Part shown: one piece after another, positions 53,561 through 62,342 of the stretch | Numbering within the stretch: the stretch's first letter is position 1 | Layout: each line of letters begins with the position of its first letter | NCBI RefSeq assembly: GCF_024398015.1 | Contig: NZ_CP073747.1 | Location: 2,973,001-3,037,000 of the forward strand | DNA: 64,000 bases | Direction: 5' to 3' | Source: Kordiimonas sp. SCSIO 12610 | Lineage (GTDB): Bacteria; Pseudomonadota; Alphaproteobacteria; Sphingomonadales; Kordiimonadaceae | The notes under the pieces: generated by a model | Database searches by the model: none | What the model was told of the DNA's origin: nothing | The model's input: only the letters and a program-made list of their open reading frames with translations | Translations under genes and position numbers: made by a program

Positions 53561-55109
53561 TACGTTGTTCAGTCTTGCTACGGACTTTGAATTCAGGGAA
53601 AATAACTGACGCCGTGGTTCCTACACCAGGTTCGCTCTCGAGAGTAAACTGTGCATGAAGTTTGTCCGCAAACGAGGATACTAAAGGCAATCCTAGTCCT
53701 ACGCCATCCTTGTCGCGGCTTATGCTGGATTGAATTTGCCCAAACGGCCTTTTGGCAACCTTAATCTCTGCTGGCGTCATACCAACCCCAGTATCCTTCA
53801 CAGAAATACAGAGTTCACCGTTATCCAGCTTTTTGAGCGACAAGGAAACTTCCCCACCAGCGGGTGTAAATTTAACGGCGTTTGTTAGTAAATTTAAGCA
53901 AATCTGTCGAACCAGTTTCTCATCAGCCTCAAGCAGAATATCCTTATCAATATTTTCTACCAAATTCACCGAGGACTCAATAGCACGCTGTTTGACAAGG
54001 TTTAGGCAAATCTCCATACTTTCTAAAGGATCAATCCAAACCAAATGAGCCTGCAACTTACCGGCTTCAACCTTTGAAAGATCAAGAATATCATTAATTA
54101 TAGAAAGCAGATGAGTGCCACTATTATAGACATCCCCTGCATATTCTTTGTACTTGTCAATGCCAACAGGCCCTAGAATTTCATCCTTAATAATCTCGGC
54201 GAACCCAAGTATAGCATTAAGGGGAGTGCGCAGTTCATGGCTCATATTGGCCAAAAATTCTGACTTGGTTCTATTCGCTAATTCCGCAATATCCCTGTTT
54301 TTTTGAAGTTCTTCTGCTTGAGCAATATCTTCCGTAACATCGCGGCCAACAATGAGCATCGCAGGTTTTTTGGTGCTTGTAATTGTTTGGGCAAAAAACT
54401 TGAAATGCCTGACAATATTGCCCCGTGTTCTCATGATTACGGGCATATCCGTAATGGAGCTAGTAATTTTAAGCTCTTTTACAAATCTTTCATAAAAGGT
54501 TGGGTCTGCCCAAATATCCAGGTCTGTTGCTTTTTTTCCAACAACATCATCCCGTCGAGCGCCAAATATATTTAAAAACGCAGGGTTAATATCTATAATT
54601 TTTTCACTGGCAATTTCGGCAATTACCATAACCTCAGGGGTAAGCCTAAAAACATTGTGAAAAATCTGCTGCGAATATTCACGCTCACGCTCTGCCTCTA
54701 ATTGATCCGTGATATCAAACAAGCATGCAATGCTTGCCTTCGACCCCAGCCAGGTCCCGACACTTGCTCGGCAGCTAAAAACCCGTTTTTCGCCGTCCGC
54801 ACGCATTACACGGAATGTATAATTTACAGGTACATCCTCACCCATTGTGCGTGAATAATGATAGGTTCTAAGCGTATCAAGATCATCTTCATGAACCCAT
54901 GAAGCAAGTGGCTGCGAAAGGAAGTCATTTTTGCTGCCATCAAACCTCAGCATGTTTAGGAGTTGAGTATTACAAAATACAATCTCATTATTTTGACGGA
55001 CAAGAACCCCTTCTGCCAAGGCGTCAAAAATTGCGAGCTCGCTTGACGCGGATTCTTCGTGCATCACTGATAAAGCTGTTTGTCTCGTATTAAAACTTTG
55101 TTTGATCAC
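53547..55109 (-). CDS. PAS-domain sensor histidine kinase
   Basis: The 520-residue protein has no membrane helix. Two PAS-like domains (about residues 25-135 and 150-265) precede a HisKA domain with H291 in SHELRTPLNAILGFAE, and ATP-site boxes NLLTNAVKFTP, DTGVGM and GVGLGLPL. The kinase core is a close match to that of the TPR kinase at 46841-48982 and to DivJ/PleC kinases. No receiver gene is next to it. The start is GTG 55109; an ATG at 55064 is possible and would leave the PAS domains intact. Confidence 0.88.
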   Translation of the reverse strand: MIKQSFNTRQTALSVMHEESASSELAIFDALAEGVLVRQNNEIVFCNTQLLNMLRFDGSKNDFLSQPLASWVHEDDLDTLRTYHYSRTMGEDVPVNYTFRVMRADGEKRVFSCRASVGTWLGSKASIACLFDITDQLEAEREREYSQQIFHNVFRLTPEVMVIAEIASEKIIDINPAFLNIFGARRDDVVGKKATDLDIWADPTFYERFVKELKITSSITDMPVIMRTRGNIVRHFKFFAQTITSTKKPAMLIVGRDVTEDIAQAEELQKNRDIAELANRTKSEFLANMSHELRTPLNAILGFAEIIKDEILGPVGIDKYKEYAGDVYNSGTHLLSIINDILDLSKVEAGKLQAHLVWIDPLESMEICLNLVKQRAIESSVNLVENIDKDILLEADEKLVRQICLNLLTNAVKFTPAGGEVSLSLKKLDNGELCISVKDTGVGMTPAEIKVAKRPFGQIQSSISRDKDGVGLGLPLVSSFADKLHAQFTLESEPGVGTTASVIFPEFKVRSKTEQRKKER

Positions 55110-55265
55110 AATGAATAACTCAAAAACGACTGCATACTGATATACGCCTCACAAAATCGTAGAGGCATAGTGAACAACAAAATCTTTAAAGAGCTGTTAA
55201 CACTCATCAAGAATTAGATTTAAGAATAAATTTTCGTATTGCCCTAGAAAAGATTCGTCGTGACA

Positions 55266-55292
55266 ACTATATAGATTTGATATAGTACTATA
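55266..55292. promoter_or_regulatory. Overlapping inverted repeats before the RND efflux genes
   Basis: ACTATAT (55266-55272) pairs with ATATAGT (55280-55286) across seven bases. TATAGTACTATA (55281-55292) is itself a perfect 12-base palindrome. Three ACTATA half-sites therefore lie side by side. They overlap and follow the predicted -35 element TTGATA, where a bound repressor would block RNA polymerase. The regulator gene is not nearby. Confidence 0.5.
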
Positions 55293-55306
55293 GTGATAAA
55301 TATAAG
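55277..55306 (+). promoter_or_regulatory. Predicted sigma-70-type promoter of the RND efflux operon
   Basis: TTGATA (55277-55282) and TATAAG (55301-55306) are separated by 18 bases, 42 bases upstream of the GTG start at 55349. The spacing and match to TTGACA/TATAAT are good. The palindrome at 55281-55292 lies inside it. Confidence 0.5.
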
Positions 55307-55348
55307 TGGGCAAAAGACTCACACAATTTATACAGCGAGGATAAAAAA

Positions 55349-56551
55349 GTGAAAAAGATTTTGAAAGTTGCAGCACCAATCATGGTGCTAGCCGCAGGAT
55401 TAGGGTCATGTGCCGTTCTTGGTAACACTAAACCTGAACCAGAAAAAAAAGAAAACACCGTGCGCCCAATCGCCCTAAAGGTCGATGAGGTTAAATCTGA
55501 TACGGTTGTTCTTTCTGTTAATACGCAAGGCGAAGTTCGCGCAAAAACAGAAATCGATATCATTTCAGAGGTATCCGGACGAATAGTTTCGGTTTCATCT
55601 GAATTTGCCGAAGGTAGTAGTTTTGAGCCATCAACTACACTCATTAAAATTGACGATTCGAATTACAAGCTTGCTGTAACCCGTGCTGAAGCGCGTGTTG
55701 CCGATGCCTATGTTCAACTAGAGCAACAATTAGCCAATGCAAAGTTGAAACAAAAGCAATGGGACGACTCTAAAGCCTGGATCAAAGACGGCAAACCAAC
55801 TGCTCTTGCGCTAAACAAACCACAAGTTGCCCAGGCACAAGCAAACTTACGCGCTGCTGAGGCCGACCTGGCAGAAGCGAACTTAAACCTGTCACGAACT
55901 AATATTCGTATGCCCTTCAATGGCCGAGTGACAGAGCGTTCTGTAGGTGTAGGTCAATTTGTTACAACTGGCGCAAAATTAGGCCGTGTTTTCGGTACCG
56001 ACGTTGTTGAGATCAGATTACCACTAACAGACCTTCAGTTGGCTGAATTAAACCTACCTGTCGGATTTGAAGCAAAAAACAGCTACGCACCAAAGGTTAC
56101 ATTAAAAGCACGTATTGGTAATCAACAGCAAAGTTGGGAAGGCAAAATTGTTCGTACTCTTGCGTCAATCGACCAACAGACACGCCTTGCCTATGCTATG
56201 GCCGAAGTTGAAAAACCATACGCACAAGCTGATGGTAAATCACCTTTACCTGTAGGACTGTTTGTTTCCGCCGAGATTGAAGGCATAAAATCCCAGGCGG
56301 CGTTTGTTATGCCGCGTACGGCTCTACGTGAAGAAGATAAGGTTTATATTATTGATGACGGTAAACTCCGCATTAAAACCGTAGATGTATTAGCGACATC
56401 CAAAGATCGACTTCTTGTATCTTCAGGTGTTAACGTAGGTGACCAAGTTGTAACGTCTGCTGTTCGTACAGCTATCGAAGGCATGGCCGTTGAGCCAATT
56501 ACTACTGGCACTAACGTTGCTGCAGCACCTGCAGACGCTGCTTCACGTTAA
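55349..56551 (+). CDS. RND efflux periplasmic adaptor, lipoprotein type
   Basis: The 400-residue protein starts with a signal sequence ending in LGSC, so C21 is probably acylated and anchors it to the inner membrane. It then has the membrane-fusion-protein layout: a barrel-sandwich domain (TEIDIISEVSGRIVSVSSEFAEG), a coiled-coil hairpin (about residues 115-180), and NIRMPFNGRVTERSVGVGQFVTTGAKLGRVFGTD. Start is GTG 55349 with GAGG upstream. It is cotranscribed with the RND pump gene 11 bases downstream. An outer-membrane TolC-type partner is not in the window. Confidence 0.9.
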   Translation: MKKILKVAAPIMVLAAGLGSCAVLGNTKPEPEKKENTVRPIALKVDEVKSDTVVLSVNTQGEVRAKTEIDIISEVSGRIVSVSSEFAEGSSFEPSTTLIKIDDSNYKLAVTRAEARVADAYVQLEQQLANAKLKQKQWDDSKAWIKDGKPTALALNKPQVAQAQANLRAAEADLAEANLNLSRTNIRMPFNGRVTERSVGVGQFVTTGAKLGRVFGTDVVEIRLPLTDLQLAELNLPVGFEAKNSYAPKVTLKARIGNQQQSWEGKIVRTLASIDQQTRLAYAMAEVEKPYAQADGKSPLPVGLFVSAEIEGIKSQAAFVMPRTALREEDKVYIIDDGKLRIKTVDVLATSKDRLLVSSGVNVGDQVVTSAVRTAIEGMAVEPITTGTNVAAAPADAASR

Positions 56552-56562
56552 GGGAGGCAATC

Positions 56563-59500
56563 ATGAATAAATTAATCGAATGGTGGGCACGAAATACAGT
56601 TGCCGCCAACCTCTTAATGATTGGCCTATTTCTACTAGGTGCTATTTCATTCTTTAAAATGGAGCGTGAAATTGAGCCGACGGTTCGCTTTCCAGGTCTG
56701 GAAATTCGTGTCGCTTGGCCAGGTGCTTCACCAGAAGATGTTGAAAAACAGATAATTGAGCGAATTGAAGAGTCTGTTCGTGACCTGGATAATATCGATT
56801 GGGTGCGTTCCTTCGCGAGTGAAGGATCAGCGAACGTTGTTATTCTGGCGCTTGATGACGTTGATTTTGTTCAATTTCAAAATGACGTAAAAGTGCGCGT
56901 TGATTCCATATCTTCGTTTCCTCGCGACATTGAACCGCCTCAGGTTACCCAATTTATTAACCGCAATGAATATATCCGCATTGCTGTAAGTGGTGATATT
57001 GGCGAACGTAACCTCAAGCGTTTAGCTGAAGAATTGCGCAGAGAGGTTGCCGTTTTACCAGCGATCTCGCTTGTTGAGCTCTTTGGCGTAAGACGTGAGG
57101 AAGTAACGATCGAAGTTAGCGAAGATGCCCTTCGTCGATATAATCTGACGTTCTCGCAGGTTTCTGATGCGATTAGAGCAAGCTCTTTGAACCTTTCATC
57201 AGGGGCTCTTCAAACAGAAGCTGGTCAATACACCGTTGCCATTCGCAATCAAGCAGATACAGAAGCGCAATTCAGTAAAATCATAGTTAGACAAACTGTT
57301 GACGGTGCTACAATCAGGCTTTCTGATGTTGCTAACATCATTGATGGTTTTGAAGACAATGAAATATTAGCGACTTTAAATGGCCAACCTGCGGTTCTTA
57401 TTCAGGTTCTAACTACTGAATATATGAATATCGTACAGGCTTCTGAGTCCGTAAAAGAATGGATAACTAAACGTCAGGACAGCTTACCGGAAGGTGTGGA
57501 ATTAACACTTTGGACCGATCAGGCTGAAGCCTTTAATAGCCGCATGACCACAATAGGCGAATCTGCGCTTTATGGTCTTCTATTGGTTGTTGTTGTTCTA
57601 TTGTTAACATTAAGACCAAAAGTTGCCTTTTGGGTAACTGCGGGTATCGCAATAGCCTATGCTGGTGCGTTCTTTATCCTGCCATATGTTGGTGTTTCAA
57701 TTAACATGCTATCGACATTTGCCTTCCTTCTTGTACTAGGGATTGTAGTGGACGATGCAATCGTTGTTGGTGAAAATATTCACAGCGAATCCCAAAAAAC
57801 AGGGGGGGGTATTACTGCCGCCGTATTAGGGGCTCAATTGGTTGCGAAACCAGTGGTATTTGCTGTATTATCAACGATCATTATGTTCTTACCATGGTTG
57901 TTCCTATCGGGTTCGACAACAGAATTTACAAGAAATATTACATGGGTTGTCGTATCAGCGCTGACCATATCTTTGATCGAGTCTTTATTGATTTTGCCTG
58001 CTCACTTGTCGAAAATGAAGCCACGTGAGAAACTTAATGCGTTTGGACGTTTCCAGAAACGTATTGCCGACAGCATCATCAATTTCGCGCAAACCAAATA
58101 CCGTAGAATTGGAACGTGGGCTGTTAATCGCAGATATCTTAGCATGTCTATCTTTTTCGCAGTCATGTTCTTTGGTTTTGGTCTGTTCGGTTCTCCGTTT
58201 GTCAAAACTGGCTTTTTCCCGGAAATCGAAAGTGACCAGATTAACGTAAATGTTGTGATGCCTGAAGGCACGCCATATTCACGGTCACTGGAAGTTTTAA
58301 AACAGCTGCAGGATGCTGAGAAAGCACTCGAGCAAGAAGTTAATGCTCGGACAGGCGGTGAAGGAAAACTGATTGAAAACTGGTACACACGCTCTCGCAG
58401 AGATAGCGTACTGGCTATTGTAAAACTTGCGCCACCTGAAGTCCGTGATATGTCTGCAAAAGACGCTTCTATTCGGTTACGTGAACTGATGGGTGAAGTT
58501 CCTGATGCAGAGGAAGTATCAGTTGACTACACTCAAAGTGATGGTGACCCTGGTTTTGAACTATCAGTTAGGCACCCTGACCTCAAAGTCCTTCAGGATG
58601 CAGTGAACGCACTCGAAACCCAAATGCGGACATATGAAGCGCTTTATGACATTCGCAATAACTTGCAAGGCGATAGTCAGGAAATTCGTATGACGTTAAA
58701 GCCGGGTACCGAAAAGCTTGGTTTAACGCTTGCACAAGTTTCACAGCAAATCCGAAATGCATATTTTGGACTGGAAGTATCACGAATTCCTCGTAGCGGT
58801 CAGGATGTTCGTGTGATGGTTCGCTACCCTAAAGAAGCACGCAGGTCTATTGAAAGCCTCAAAGACTTTAGAGTGCGGACTGTGGACGGCAATGAAGTTC
58901 CATTAACAGCGATTGCAGACCTTGAATATGCCCCAGGCATCAAACGTATTGCGCGCTGGAACGGTAACAGAGCTGCCCGAGTGAGCGCTGACATGAAGGA
59001 TGATGTACGTGATGATATCATGAAGGACCTTGAGGAAAACTTCTTCCCCACCTGGGAAAAACAATTCCCTGGTGTCGTTCGTGGTAGCATCGGTCAAGCA
59101 GAAGGCGAACGTAGGTTCTTCCAAGAGCTTCTTCAGCTTAATCTCATCGCATTCTTTGTGCTCTATATGATGCTCGCTGTTGCGTTCAAGAGCTATTGGC
59201 AGCCGATACTGATTATGATTGCGATGCCATTCGCATTCGTTGGTGCCGTATTTGCCCACTTTGCGATGGATATGACGGTTGGCCTCTTTAGCTTCTTCGG
59301 TATAGCAGCCGCAATCGGGGTTGTGATTAATGATAATCTCGTTCTCATGGATTATTATAATCGCCTTCGCTTGAGAGGTATGGATGCCTATGAAGCGGTG
59401 GTAGAATCAGGCGTTGCACGCTTTAGGCCGATTATGCTTACAACTGTTACAACGATTATCGGATTGATACCAATGATGCTGGAACAGTCTATTCAAGCAG

Positions 59501-59682
59501 CTTTCTTGAAGCCAATCGTGCTTGCGTTAGCGGCAGGTGTATTCATTGCCTTCTTTGTTACACTTATACTCGTTCCAAGTATGTGTGCAGCAGGTGCTGA
59601 TGCATCAGCTTTCTTTGGTAGACTGAAGACCCGCATATTTAACCGCGGAAACGGTTATGAGGTCCCAAGCCAAGCTGAGTAA
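56563..59682 (+). CDS. RND-family efflux transporter permease
   Basis: This 1039-residue inner-membrane pump has 12 membrane helices in two similar halves with large periplasmic loops. The N-terminal VRFPGLEIRVAWPGASPEDVEKQI and the helix-4 motif VLGIVVDDAIVVGENIH, with its proton-relay Asp pair, mark it as an RND/AcrB-type proton antiporter. The matching helix 10 motif reads AAAIGVVINDNLVLMDYYNR. Substrates are not predictable. The adaptor gene lies 11 bases upstream and a shared terminator follows. Confidence 0.95.
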   Translation: MNKLIEWWARNTVAANLLMIGLFLLGAISFFKMEREIEPTVRFPGLEIRVAWPGASPEDVEKQIIERIEESVRDLDNIDWVRSFASEGSANVVILALDDVDFVQFQNDVKVRVDSISSFPRDIEPPQVTQFINRNEYIRIAVSGDIGERNLKRLAEELRREVAVLPAISLVELFGVRREEVTIEVSEDALRRYNLTFSQVSDAIRASSLNLSSGALQTEAGQYTVAIRNQADTEAQFSKIIVRQTVDGATIRLSDVANIIDGFEDNEILATLNGQPAVLIQVLTTEYMNIVQASESVKEWITKRQDSLPEGVELTLWTDQAEAFNSRMTTIGESALYGLLLVVVVLLLTLRPKVAFWVTAGIAIAYAGAFFILPYVGVSINMLSTFAFLLVLGIVVDDAIVVGENIHSESQKTGGGITAAVLGAQLVAKPVVFAVLSTIIMFLPWLFLSGSTTEFTRNITWVVVSALTISLIESLLILPAHLSKMKPREKLNAFGRFQKRIADSIINFAQTKYRRIGTWAVNRRYLSMSIFFAVMFFGFGLFGSPFVKTGFFPEIESDQINVNVVMPEGTPYSRSLEVLKQLQDAEKALEQEVNARTGGEGKLIENWYTRSRRDSVLAIVKLAPPEVRDMSAKDASIRLRELMGEVPDAEEVSVDYTQSDGDPGFELSVRHPDLKVLQDAVNALETQMRTYEALYDIRNNLQGDSQEIRMTLKPGTEKLGLTLAQVSQQIRNAYFGLEVSRIPRSGQDVRVMVRYPKEARRSIESLKDFRVRTVDGNEVPLTAIADLEYAPGIKRIARWNGNRAARVSADMKDDVRDDIMKDLEENFFPTWEKQFPGVVRGSIGQAEGERRFFQELLQLNLIAFFVLYMMLAVAFKSYWQPILIMIAMPFAFVGAVFAHFAMDMTVGLFSFFGIAAAIGVVINDNLVLMDYYNRLRLRGMDAYEAVVESGVARFRPIMLTTVTTIIGLIPMMLEQSIQAAFLKPIVLALAAGVFIAFFVTLILVPSMCAAGADASAFFGRLKTRIFNRGNGYEVPSQAE

Positions 59683-59705
59683 GCAATTTAATTAAACACT
59701 CAAAT

Positions 59706-59737
59706 AAAAAGGGCAGGAAAATTACCTGCCCTTTTTT
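59706..59737. terminator. Bidirectional intrinsic terminator
   Basis: AAAAAGGGCAGG (59706-59717) and CCTGCCCTTTTT (59725-59736) form a perfect 12-base stem with a seven-base loop and a T run on each strand. It separates the RND pump gene from the convergent gamma-glutamyltransferase gene. Confidence 0.92.
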
Positions 59738-59761
59738 CGTTCTTACCTGATTAAATCATAG

Positions 59762-61510
59762 TTAGAATGCTGCGGCGTGCGAACCAGGTCTGCGGGGGTC
59801 AGCCGCCCCCATCAGTATTCCATTTGGCGCAATTACGATGGACTGCGTTGAACCCAAAACACGGTCGCCTAAGCTATTAGCGTCAGTGTTCACATTATGA
59901 CCCATTGCCTTCAGGATGCGGCGCGTATCAATTGAATGGCCTGGCTCTATGAACAAACGGTCCGGAAACCATTGGTGGTGAATCCGCGGTGCAGCTGTCG
60001 CAGCCGCAGGGTTCATATCAAAGTCCATAACATTCAAAATCGTCTGCAATACCACGGTGATAATTGTGGAACCACCTGGGCTACCTGTTGTCATAAGTGG
60101 CTTGCCATCTTTAAACAAAAATACCGGTGTCATCGAACTTAGTGGGCGTTTTCCGGCTTCAATTGCATTCGCTTCGCCGCCCAATAGACCAAAGGCATTA
60201 GCAACACCAACCTTGGCAGAGAAATCATCCATCTCATTATTCAATAGGAACCCTGCACCAGCCACAGATTTACCATTCCCGTAGGTGAAGTTAAGCGTGT
60301 AGGTGTTTGCCACCATATTTCCAAATCTATCCACGACAGAAAAATGGGTAGTATCATTGCTTTCGTAAGGAAGACTTGGTGCAGGCGCAATCTCTGTTGA
60401 TGGTGTTGCTTTTTCAAGCTTAATCTTATCTCGGATAGACCCGGCATATCCTTTGTCCACGAGCGCCTCGACCGGCACATCAAAATAGTCTGGATCACCC
60501 AGATATTTTGAGCGATCAGCATAAGCATACTTCATTGTTTCCGTCAGGCGGTGAAGATAATCAGCACTATTGTGCCCCAAACCTTTAACATCCCATCCCT
60601 CAAGAACATTCAGCATTTGAACTACGTGAACGCCGCCAGATGATGGAGGCGGCATCGCAACAACCTTAAAGCCACGATATGTGCCAGATACGGCTTCCCT
60701 TTCGCGGACAACATAATTTTTCAGGTCATCATGGGTGATGATCCCGTCATTTGCCTGCATAGTTGCAACAATTTTGTCTGCAACCCATCCTTCATAAAAC
60801 CCTTTGGCACCGTTATCGGCAACAGCCTGCAATGTTGCAGCAAGATCAGTTTGCTTTAAAAGTTCACCCGCGACATAAGGCGTGCCATCAGTTTTATAAA
60901 AATACTTTGCAGTCGCTTCATCGCTCTTCAACCGTTGCTGGAACCTGTTCAGGCTATCTGCTAACGCCCATGGGACCTCAAAGCCATCCCGTGCCAGCCT
61001 AATGGCAGGGGCCATAACCTTATCAAGTGGCAATGTCCCATATTTTTCCAATGCTTGGGTCAGGCCCATTACAGTGCCGGGAACACCGGTGGATTGATAG
61101 CTAAAGCGAGCACGCGCGTTATCAACATCACCGTTTGCGTCCAAGAACAGATCCCGGTGGGCTGCTTTTGGCGCCATTTCACGGTAATCGATAGCAATCG
61201 TTTTATCCTGGTCCTTCAAGTAAACCATCATGAAACCACCGCCGCCGATATTACCTGCCTGTGGGTGCGTTACCGCCAGTGCGAAACCTGTTGCAACCGC
61301 CGCATCAACGGCATTACCGCCCGCTCGAAGGATTTCAAGCCCTGCTTCGCTTGCAAAATATTCCTGGCTTACCACCATGCCATTTCTGGCGAGGGTTGGA
61401 TGATGCTGGGTATTATAGGTTATTAACGGGGTGTTTTGTTGTGCAGTTGCGGGGGCAAACACAAATAGAAAACTCAAAATAACGAATGATATGGACCGCA
61501 TGTAATTCAC
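59762..61510 (-). CDS. ggt: Gamma-glutamyltransferase precursor
   Basis: The 582-residue secreted precursor cleaves itself before T387 (NDTTHFSVVD), which then acts as the N-terminal nucleophile. It hydrolyses or transfers the gamma-glutamyl group of glutathione in the periplasm. Other family motifs are AVTHPQAGNIGGGGFMMVY and the SSMTPVFLFKDGKP/TGSPGGSTII glycine loops. A signal peptide covers about the first 23 residues. I use GTG 61510, with AGGAG eight bases upstream, because the ATG three codons later has no such site. Confidence 0.94.
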   Translation of the reverse strand: MNYMRSISFVILSFLFVFAPATAQQNTPLITYNTQHHPTLARNGMVVSQEYFASEAGLEILRAGGNAVDAAVATGFALAVTHPQAGNIGGGGFMMVYLKDQDKTIAIDYREMAPKAAHRDLFLDANGDVDNARARFSYQSTGVPGTVMGLTQALEKYGTLPLDKVMAPAIRLARDGFEVPWALADSLNRFQQRLKSDEATAKYFYKTDGTPYVAGELLKQTDLAATLQAVADNGAKGFYEGWVADKIVATMQANDGIITHDDLKNYVVREREAVSGTYRGFKVVAMPPPSSGGVHVVQMLNVLEGWDVKGLGHNSADYLHRLTETMKYAYADRSKYLGDPDYFDVPVEALVDKGYAGSIRDKIKLEKATPSTEIAPAPSLPYESNDTTHFSVVDRFGNMVANTYTLNFTYGNGKSVAGAGFLLNNEMDDFSAKVGVANAFGLLGGEANAIEAGKRPLSSMTPVFLFKDGKPLMTTGSPGGSTIITVVLQTILNVMDFDMNPAAATAAPRIHHQWFPDRLFIEPGHSIDTRRILKAMGHNVNTDANSLGDRVLGSTQSIVIAPNGILMGAADPRRPGSHAAAF

Positions 61511-61608
61511 GAAAGATACTCCTGTCCCATGATATGTGCATGAATTGGCTATATCATAACAACTTTAGCTATAAGGTCTATATCTGGAGTAACTTTGTAA
61601 GAATTTAA

Positions 61609-62088
61609 TTACGAGAGGCTTTTGTAATCGCAGTAATGATATAGAAGCGTATCACTGCGTTCACTTGTAATCACTTCACGCACAAGCCCGATAAAAACAG
61701 TATGGGAACCATATTCGATCATTTGATCCCGTTCGCATAGAATTGAGCTAATACTATCCCTTAAAAGGGGCGCTTTAGTATTCTCCAGTTTCCAATCACC
61801 AGCAGAAAATCGTTGCTCCCCTTCGGCGCCACCGCTGCATAAATTCGCAATATCCACATGATCTGACCCCAACAGATTAATAGCGAAATATTTTTGACTA
61901 CTCATCACAGAATGCATCGTAATGTTACGGTTAATACAAACCAACATAGAAGGCGGTGACATCGAAACAGAGGTGACGGACGAAGCAACCATTGCATGAG
62001 GTTTTTCGTTCATGAATGACGTAATGACAGACACATTCTGTGCAAACGATTGCATCGCGCTTTTTAAATTTTCTTCAACTTCATCCAT
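61609..62088 (-). CDS. Flavin reductase-like (FMN-binding) protein
   Basis: The 159-residue protein has the flavin reductase fold: SVITSFMNEKPHAMVASSVTSVSMSPPSMLVCINR near the N terminus, where AMVASSVTSVSMSPP is the FMN-binding signature, and the end part GSHTVFIGLVREV. Such proteins supply reduced flavin to two-component monooxygenases. No monooxygenase gene is nearby. I use ATG 62088; a TTG at 62112 would add eight residues. Confidence 0.88.
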   Translation of the reverse strand: MDEVEENLKSAMQSFAQNVSVITSFMNEKPHAMVASSVTSVSMSPPSMLVCINRNITMHSVMSSQKYFAINLLGSDHVDIANLCSGGAEGEQRFSAGDWKLENTKAPLLRDSISSILCERDQMIEYGSHTVFIGLVREVITSERSDTLLYHYCDYKSLS

Positions 62089-62295
62089 GTGTACTACCGT
62101 CAACGAGACCAAATTTGCTACATGTCCAATCTATAAGCTATTGGCATAATTTTACTCATACGTACATCATCTATTATTCAGACCAGTCGAATTACCATCA
62201 TAAATCTGTTATTTAGAGGAAATATCTCGCAGTATCAGTGCTTGCAGAAAACTGAAACCGCATATTGCGCCGATGTGCTAGCGGCAATAATCAAG

Positions 62296-62335
62296 GAAAA
62301 ACCGTTTCAGACAAATCATCAAATTCTGAAACGGT
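62296..62335 (-). terminator. Intrinsic terminator after glmS
   Basis: ACCGTTTCAG (62301-62310) and CTGAAACGGT (62326-62335) form a perfect 10-base stem with a 15-base loop. On the minus strand it is followed by TTTTT (complement of 62296-62300). It starts eight bases after the glmS stop. Confidence 0.88.
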
Positions 62336-62342
62336 ACAGAAT

